Assembly (NCBI GenBank): GCA_031310005.1
Contig: CM062387.1
Span: 496,001-560,000, forward strand
Source of the DNA: Dactylellina haptotyla
Lineage: Eukaryota > Ascomycota > Orbiliomycetes > Orbiliales > Orbiliaceae
Direction of reading: 5' to 3'
DNA length: 64,000 nucleotides
Below, one piece after another: positions 57,409 to 64,000 of this stretch; position 1 is the first letter of the stretch, and every line of letters starts with the position of its first letter. Under the pieces are notes generated by a model. It was not told the origin of the DNA. It saw only the letters and a program-made list of their open reading frames with translations, and ran no database searches. Made by a program: the position numbers and the translations under genes.

Positions 57409-58785
57409 TTATCCAAGATATCCGTTATAAGCGATTTTATTCGGTGTTCCAACGGATACCGGCCCATCTGTGAGTTGGGTGATGATACCAATAAGTGGCA
57501 CCGACAAAGCATACTCCTGGGCTACAAGTTGTCCGGTTATCGCGCCATTGGTGATATTCATAGTAACAGCACTAGGTGTGAGAGATCCGCCTGGCGCGCT
57601 GCTGATAACATAGGCCGAGAGTCCGGCAACGTGAGGCGTGGCCATAGAGGTACCGGAAATAACATTTGTTGAGCCACCGATCCATGAACTCTTCACGTCC
57701 ACACCAGGAGCGAATACGTCGACGGTAGGGCCATAGTTCGAGAAATATGCGATTTTGTTCTGAATATTCATAGCACCGACGGTAATAGCGTTGGGGGCGG
57801 AGGCAGGTGAATAGAGTACAGCAAGTTGTGCGTCGTTGCCGGCTGCCACGACGATAGTTATTCCAGCGGTGTATATAGCACTGACAGCATCATTGGTGGC
57901 TTGCGAGAAGAGACCTCCGAGGGACATACTGGCGACAGATTTGTTTGGTACCGCGTTATCTGCTACCCATTGCATACCAGCAATGACACCAGAATTGCTA
58001 CCGGAACCACTGGCGTCCAGAACTCTAACAGCAACCAACTTGGCCTTCTTAGCGACGCCGTATGTCTTCCCACCAATGGTTCCTGCACAGTGAGTTCCGT
58101 GGCCGTTTCCATCTACACCAATTTGGGTATTGGTGATGAAGTCGTATCCCCAGCTTGCTCTTCCTTCGAACTCCTAAAGGCATGGAATAAATTAGTACGG
58201 TGATTTATAGAAAGCTGTCACCTGGTATAAATTGGCTTATATATTGAGCCTTCAACTTACGCTGTGTTCGACTTCGATACCAGTATCGATAACATAGACA
58301 CTAACACCGGCACCAGCGGTAGCCCCATCGTAAGAATATTTGAAGGAGCCATCATTGGTAAACGCTTTGTTGGAGACGCGTTCAAGGCCCCATTCGGCAT
58401 TATTTTGAACGGTATTGGATTTTACAACGCCGTCCTGCTCAACATAGCTAATATCAGGGGATAGAAGGATCTGTTTGAGAGTATCTGGGTCAAAACCCCC
58501 ACTATATCCCCGGAAACCGGAAGCGAAATTGAATTCCCTCTCAATACCGAGAGCTTTGGCCCCAGTAAGCTTGAGACGCTTAATGACACCTGTGTGTAGG
58601 CTGCCGATAAGGGACTTGTGACTCGTAATAGCAGCGTCAGAAGTTGTGTCTTTGAAAACGATAATATATTTGTCGAGGATGGCATTCGCAGCGCCCAGGT
58701 TGAGAACTTTGAGGAGGGGCGCTGCCAAGGCTTGAGTACCAAGGCCGGTGACCACGAGGAGAGATAAAAGCCTGTTCATCAACAT
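57409..58785 (-). CDS. secreted proteinase K-type subtilisin (429 aa)
   Basis: Two exons, 58261-58785 and 57409-58173 (87-bp intron, GTAAGT..TTTAG). Secreted serine endopeptidase. Signal peptide 1-22 (MLMNRLLSLLVVTGLGTQAL). Inhibitor-like propeptide about 23-120 (KYIIVFKDTTSD, GFDPDTLKQILLSPDISYVEQD). The catalytic triad is complete: Asp167 in VYVIDTGIEVEH, His200 in GNGHGTHCAG and Ser351 in ISGTSMATPHVAG, with the oxyanion Asn288 in VVAAGNDA. The prepropeptide style recalls the extracellular cuticle-degrading proteases of nematode-trapping fungi, from memory only. Such enzymes digest host cuticle proteins. A TATA box lies about 80 bases upstream. The C-terminus (after residue 380) has a short non-conserved extension. 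Confidence 0.92.
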
Positions 58786-60983
58786 TTTGTAGATCGTTTA
58801 TCTTGGCCTGAGGAAGAAGGGATATGGATGAAATGTAGATACAAAGGGTATCAGGTGTCGCCCTTTATAGATCTAAAATGATCGGCTTCTTAATCAAGAG
58901 AATTGCCATCCTTTTATAGATTCTGTATCAAAAGGGATAATTTCGTGGGTGGTATATTTCAGCTTTGTTAGAAGAAGAAATTCCAATTGCTTCCAAGTCA
59001 CAGCCAACGAAGTATCCATGTTTTGCTGCAACGCTTATCACGGTTAGTAGACAAATTTGTTTAGTTCGGCGAAACCCTGAGGCTTAAACTCAAAATGGAC
59101 CATGCATCAGACCCCAAGGACCGATTAAATCTCAAATTGATTCGCTAATCAAGGCAAGAAACACAAGATCCAAGATTTCTCGCCCGCGACAGGGAGGGAC
59201 CCCGGAACCCCTCACCAATCATGCGGTGTTGAACAGCTGAAACTCTTGACAAGTAAAATTTGCGGTGTGACAAACCATCACTGCCCCAACTATCCTGATA
59301 TTGCATAATTTCTTCTCGGCTTCCTTGAGGGGCTGTAGCCGCACCAACACACTCGAAGGGAAGGAGTGGAAAATAACCTTAATGTTGTGTAACTTGCCTC
59401 TCAGCGAACGCTTTCGGTCCGGATGGCTCGAGAGGCGATTGAGGGAAGATGTCGTAGGCAGCCAAAACACAAAGCTTAGAAAAGTCTTTAAAGTTGTAGA
59501 ATTGAAGCACAGCTGATAGCTTGCAGGTGCTGAATCAGGGGCCGGGCCAACAGAGCTCTATACCTCTCCTTTCGATCCCCTTTCGCGCTGGAGCATCTAA
59601 CAAGCTGCATGGGTAGTTTCGTCGATCGATCCTCATCCCATTAGTGGTGCAGGGTTAGGTCATAGCAGGAGGCGGGAACCGATCTAAAAGGCTTGGGTTC
59701 ACTCAACGCCAACCGAGAAGGGATCGCCCGCGCGGGATCAAAGCGCAAATTCAAAAACACCAAGCCGAAACCAATGGCATCATGTCGGTGATTTTTTCGA
59801 ACAATGCAGCCCGCTAGGCTATTGTGGCCCGCAGCAACGAACTGGGGTCCCGAACTGGATTCAAATTGGGGGGTTTGTCCAAAATTCGATCACGATTTGC
59901 TTCGAACAACAGCGCCTCGATGCATGTCTTGTTTTCGGACCCCGCGCACAACCTGATCTAGATCTTGACATGTTGGGCAGTTCGCAGCGGGGCGGCGCGG
60001 TATTTCCAAATGCCCGCTAAGTGAGATGTCACCGAAAATTTCTGACGAAAACTTAGTTGTCCTTTGGTGACCGTCCTCGACGGCGAAAGATCACGGCGCC
60101 CAAGAAGATACGGTATCAAGTCACTAATACCACTATCTGTCACACAGGTGCCTAAATGTCATCTTCCACCAGCGCGTGTCCGGAAATATGCTTGATATAT
60201 GGTCATGGCAGGGTGTCTTCACGACAAACACCAATGCAACCAGCTGGATGGCACCATACCCTTCATTCGTTTCTTTATTTATTTATTAAGTTTGGGGTGA
60301 AAGAATCCTAATCGATTCGTGTATCAAATAGCTTGTTCTACAGTATTTGGTTGTTATTTGGACTTCTAGGATACTGGTAAATTCTGACAACGCATGTTCT
60401 AACAAGCCAACCAGCGAGCGTTCTGGGGTCTAAAGCTCCAATTAACCCAATTCACTGGTGTGTGGAGTCCCTTGTCCAATTTCGAAGCATTTTAAACTTC
60501 GAAGGGCATATGTGTACAGCACTTCGGGTAAGAAGAAGATTTTTTTGCCGACCAGTTCTGGTGCAGAGCTTTTTCGAGACATATTGTCTTCTTTGATCAA
60601 CCAAAATTTACCTAGCTGAGAAACATTTGCTTTGCCTTTTTGCTTGCCTTTGGCCGCCCCAGGTAAACTCGTTTCCTGCTTAGCTTTAGATCCTCTGAAC
60701 CCGTTGAAAATAATAATAATAATACGCATATGGCCAAAAGCTTCAAGTTTATGGTACTTCGTTCCCATCATTAGAGCTTTACATTGAAGACAAGAGTATA
60801 GCTAACTTGTTCGCATTGGGTCGGTATCATCTGCAAGCCTGGAAACGATTACAACAACCACTCAATTTTACCTTCGACCGTCACTTAAACCTATGCGTAA
60901 CAGAGCATCATAATAAGATAAAAAGCCATTGAATTACATATATAACGAAGTTCTATAAAAGCGACTTCCTTGGTTTGGCGCCG
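58786..60983. other. 2.2-kb intergenic region, no supported gene
   Basis: Upstream of the subtilisin (minus) and downstream of the F-box-WD40 gene (minus). A 109-codon minus-strand frame at 60442-60771 is Lys-rich without motif. A short (AAT)n run lies at about 60709-60722. Confidence 0.45.
58862..58869 (-). promoter_or_regulatory. TATA box candidate of the subtilisin gene
   Basis: TATAAAGG on the minus strand, 77-84 bases upstream of the start codon at 58785, a good sequence and distance for a fungal core promoter. Confidence 0.5.
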
Positions 60984-63597
60984 CTAGGCTGCGGAAGATG
61001 TCGCAAGACCGAGACTCCTTGTAGTTTCGTTATCCTCGATCGTAGGCACAATCTCTATGAATGTTACTTCTTTATCGCTAATCCCAAACACAAGAAGATT
61101 TCCAAATATTGCGATGCTCGCTCTTGAAGATTCGTATTGGTATGGGATCCAGAGGCGGCGACGATTGTTAACGTATATCCATTGTCCTTCCACTACAATG
61201 GACGGCATGTATTTCTCATCACTTTGTGATGATTCCTCCGGCTTTAATAAGCTCAGCCTGCCGATATCTGTTTCAAGGGATCGGCTATCTGCGGCGAAAC
61301 GAAGTTTCTGGACCCAATAAAACCCTTGCTGAAGTTCTTTTTGAGACGCGATATCCCATAATACAACGGTATAGTCCGTCGAGGATGACGCTAAGCGCAC
61401 GCCATCCGGTGAAAATGCAGCATCGAGTATAGCATCTGTATGACCTCGGAATACCAAGATAGGGGTCCCAGACCGGGCATCCCAGATCACCACTTCGTTA
61501 TCCTTGGAGCCTGATACCAGCTGCTCCCCGTTCGGCGAGAATTGGACAGACCTACAACACTCTGTATCGATTTTTAGGAGAAACTGACGGCACGAGATAT
61601 CCCAAATCGATATAGTTTTGTCATAGCTAACGGCTAGCTGTTGACCGTCCGGTGAAAATGCTGGCTTTACAATCACCATCCCCGGAAACTTCATAGGGAT
61701 CCCAGATGACTCGACCATGGAAGAGGAGGTAATCTCCATAACTACCGTCATGGAAGCTATATCCCACACAATCAGGTCATTATTGTTGTAGGAGGCGGCT
61801 ATTTGTCTACCATTAGGGGAGAAAACTAGAAACATTATCTCAAGGTCGATAAGACCGTATTCGTCATCTACTCGCAGCTTCTTGTCGAGCTGACAGGAAA
61901 TGGGGTCCCAAAATCGAATTGTCCCATAGGTGGATCCCGTGGCTAACTGTTTACCATCCGATGAAAACGCTATCGCCAGAACACGCTTGTTATAGGAGCC
62001 TTTGGACAGTGGAAACTCTTCATCGTATGCTAGCCGGTATCTTCTCACACAGTTAGACTGGGCGACGTGAGAATAGAGCTCACGAATTAAACTGTCTTCG
62101 GGTTCAAATATAAGGCTAGAATATATTTGCAGTGGAGCTCGATCAAGTGGTAAACGGCGTGAGGTCATGAACTTTTCGCTTGCGGAGACTAGTTGTGAAA
62201 GAGCGGCATTTTCACTTCCCTAGCAGTACCCAAGTGCCGTAGATCAGTAAGTCGTTCCGAATATTAGTTTCGTAGATTATCTATTAAATACCTTCACCCA
62301 GGAGCTCAAGGTTCGTATGCCATCGAATGAATACCTGTAGCCATCCAAAATGCCCATGACTTCGAGCCAGTGCAATAGGTGCCGTGAAAGAAAGCCATAA
62401 AGCCTCTGCTCATCCTCTTCTCTACACCTACGCCGAGTGCCTTCGAGATGAGATGTCCAGTACAAACTGGCATACCTCAAATCAGGCGATATTCGATCTT
62501 CTCTAACATTTGCGAGTATTTCGGCATTCGTAACCGTGCGGCCAGCTAGATCGCAGATGTTTTCTCTCAGATTCTGCTCTAAGAAATTAAGGCAGTGCAA
62601 AAACATATGTCTATGAGCTAGATCTGGGTCATCCCAGAAACCCAAAAGCTCCATCCAATCCTTATTTCCCGGGAGGGTGAAACTCAATACGACTCTCAAA
62701 CGAGACCCATCAATGACTTCATAGGACTCTATTGAGCCGAAAAAAGGAGTGGGCCTTACCCGATGAAAAGACGATTTTTTCCCGGTTGCTAGAAGATAGA
62801 ATCAGTATATCACCCCCAATAACTAGTTCCGTTGTTGTTGTGTGTGTGCTGTTTCTCGTCATGAAAATAAACCCACCTTGCCTCAATAAATCCATCCAGG
62901 CTGTTATCAAGTCGCCAACTGTTACCGAATTCGATCCTGTTGAACCCGTGCAATAATTGACGCTTTCTTTATAGTTGCCGCCGTCCTGCTCTCCTTCTTC
63001 TCGCTTTCTTTTCTGTCTTTTTATATCCTCATCTCTTTTATTGATAATGATGGATGAGTTGAGAAGCGGCGAGCGGACGGTCAACGAACTGACAGGAGGG
63101 CTAGTCGCATTGTCGGTGCTGGACCCAAGGTCGAAACGAGCGCAATAAAATTCCCAATTTTCAAGTGCGAGATCTCGATCCTCGAGGGCTGATGACATGA
63201 CACCACTTGGATTTCCATGACATCCCAAGCGCTGAACGATCGGATGGATTGATGTTTTTTCAGATATGAGCCTATCAGTGGTATATCGCTCAATATCTCC
63301 ATTAGGGAGTATTTCTCGGAAAAGCTGCCTAAGGATATGCCGCGATTTCGTATTGCGGATTATCAAATTGAATGTTTGACAAGTCCGAATGACACGAATT
63401 AGGAGATCGCGGTAATCCAGATGTTCGAAAACTTTCTCCCAAAGCGCCGGGGTGAGGCCGTTGAACAAGTTACCGAACAGAAGGTATGTGTGCTTATTCA
63501 GAGGTCTTATGGACCTTTGGATCGTTATGAAATCGCCTTTCGTAATCTTGTCCCACAGCTCCCTGGGGAGTTCTGATCTAGCTGGAATAGCTTCCAT
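60984..63597 (-). CDS. F-box / NLR-sensor / WD40 chimeric protein (824 aa as modelled)
   Basis: Model: exons 62760-63597, 62292-62692 and 60984-62219, in phase. The N-terminus has an F-box at about 48-92 (LTPALWEKVFEHLDYRDLL, TCQTFNLIIRN), preceded by a second F-box-like start (ELPRELWDKITK), then a polar linker with KRQKRKREEGE. The second exon has the helical region that in fungal NLRs follows the NACHT domain (RENICDLAG, DLRYASLYWTSHLEG, LLHWLEVMGIL). The third starts GSENAALSQLVSASEKF and has APLQIYSSLIFEPEDSLIREL, then at least five WD40 repeats (VLAIAFSSDGKQLATGS, AFSPDGQQLAVSYD, QFSPNGEQLVSGSKD, AFSPDGVRLASSSTD). No NACHT P-loop is present. The second junction is strong. The first (GTAAGG..TTTGAGAG, 67 bp) is weak: it could instead be a frameshift near a T6 run or two separate genes. 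Confidence 0.6.
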
Positions 63598-64000
63598 GAG
63601 GCTAGCACCGGTGTTGGCCTGGACGCGAGCACCGTATTCGGGGCGTGATTATCCCACGCGCAACGTTCTCAAGCGTGGGATAATAACGTCTCGAAGTGCT
63701 AGCATGAAGCTTTTATCTCCGTGCGCGCGGATAGCGGTAAATTTGTCTCTGAACTATACCGAGGTTTGTAGATTCTCCGGGAGTTGGCCGACAGCTTGGA
63801 TCCTTTCTTTAGGTTGCATATGGTAACAATATCTTCCGTAACAGGCTATTACTCCACCACACGTTGGCACATCATAGAACAACACAATATTTAAACACGT
63901 AGACGGTGATATTGATCGGTGTTCCAACGGCACTAGCTGCTGAGTTTGATCCCAGGAGGCAATGGTTATTGGAAGTAGAGATCGATCACTCTGTTAAGAG
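63598..64000. other. upstream region of the F-box/WD40 gene, truncated by the window edge
   Basis: About 400 bases with no gene I can support; a 124-codon plus frame (63452-63826) mostly shadows the F-box exon. It holds the inverted repeat listed separately. Confidence 0.45.
63648..63684. repeat. perfect 12-bp inverted repeat (hairpin)
   Basis: ATTATCCCACGC at 63648-63659 is exactly complementary to GCGTGGGATAAT at 63673-63684, separated by 13 bases. With one mismatch the arms extend to about 16 bases. It lies 51 bases upstream of the ATG of the F-box/WD40 gene, so it may sit in its promoter or 5' UTR. Confidence 0.7.

Overview
The window looks like nuclear DNA of a filamentous ascomycete (Pezizomycotina). 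Genes stand alone on both strands, are separated by 0.2-2.8 kb, and carry short introns (about 49-126 bp, one of 287 bp) with GT..AG ends and CTAAC/CTGAC-like branch sites. Many products are typically fungal: eight F-box proteins, a feruloyl esterase/tannase, an Egh16/Gas1-like (DUF3129) secreted protein, a proteinase K-type subtilisin, a DUF6604 protein, a fungal MAPEG protein and an amidohydrolase-3 protein. The subtilisin prepropeptide, the Egh16-like gene and the F-box expansion fit a nematode-trapping relative (Orbiliomycetes), but that placement is inference from memory of families, not a search.

Layout. 1-8.4 kb: a 5'-truncated acidic hypothetical gene, F-box gene 1, a three-exon feruloyl esterase, F-box gene 2 and a small secreted Cys-rich repeat protein. 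10.9-16 kb: a secreted endonuclease/exonuclease/phosphatase-fold protein and F-box genes 3 and 4. 18.7-23.5 kb: the Egh16-like protein, an O-methyltransferase and a 193-residue secreted protein of unknown function. 24.3-29 kb: a head-to-head pair of membrane-anchored pepsin-like proteins that both appear to lack the catalytic dyad. 29.2-35.1 kb: F-box gene 5, a seven-exon amidohydrolase divergent from a GNAT acetyltransferase, and F-box gene 6. 37.7-45.2 kb: a 953-residue DUF6604 protein, a MAPEG protein, F-box gene 7 and a 134-residue secreted protein. 47.3-57 kb: two paralogous proteins combining a transmembrane segment, a zinc ribbon and C2H2 fingers, flanking a D-Ala-D-Ala ligase-like ATP-grasp gene. 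57.4-63.6 kb: the subtilisin and a gene joining an F-box N-terminus to the helical and WD40 sensor part of a fungal NLR (NACHT-WD) protein.

How the genes may relate. There is no clear biosynthetic cluster. Two themes stand out. One is secreted or surface proteins (esterase, subtilisin, nuclease-like, Egh16-like, Cys-rich repeats, pseudo-aspartic proteases), suggesting interaction with hosts, prey or plant debris. The other is fast-evolving recognition and ubiquitin-adaptor genes (F-box, F-box-WD40, TM-C2H2). Exon structures were built by hand from splice motifs and reading-frame phase; every multi-exon model below keeps phase across its junctions, but none is supported by transcripts.
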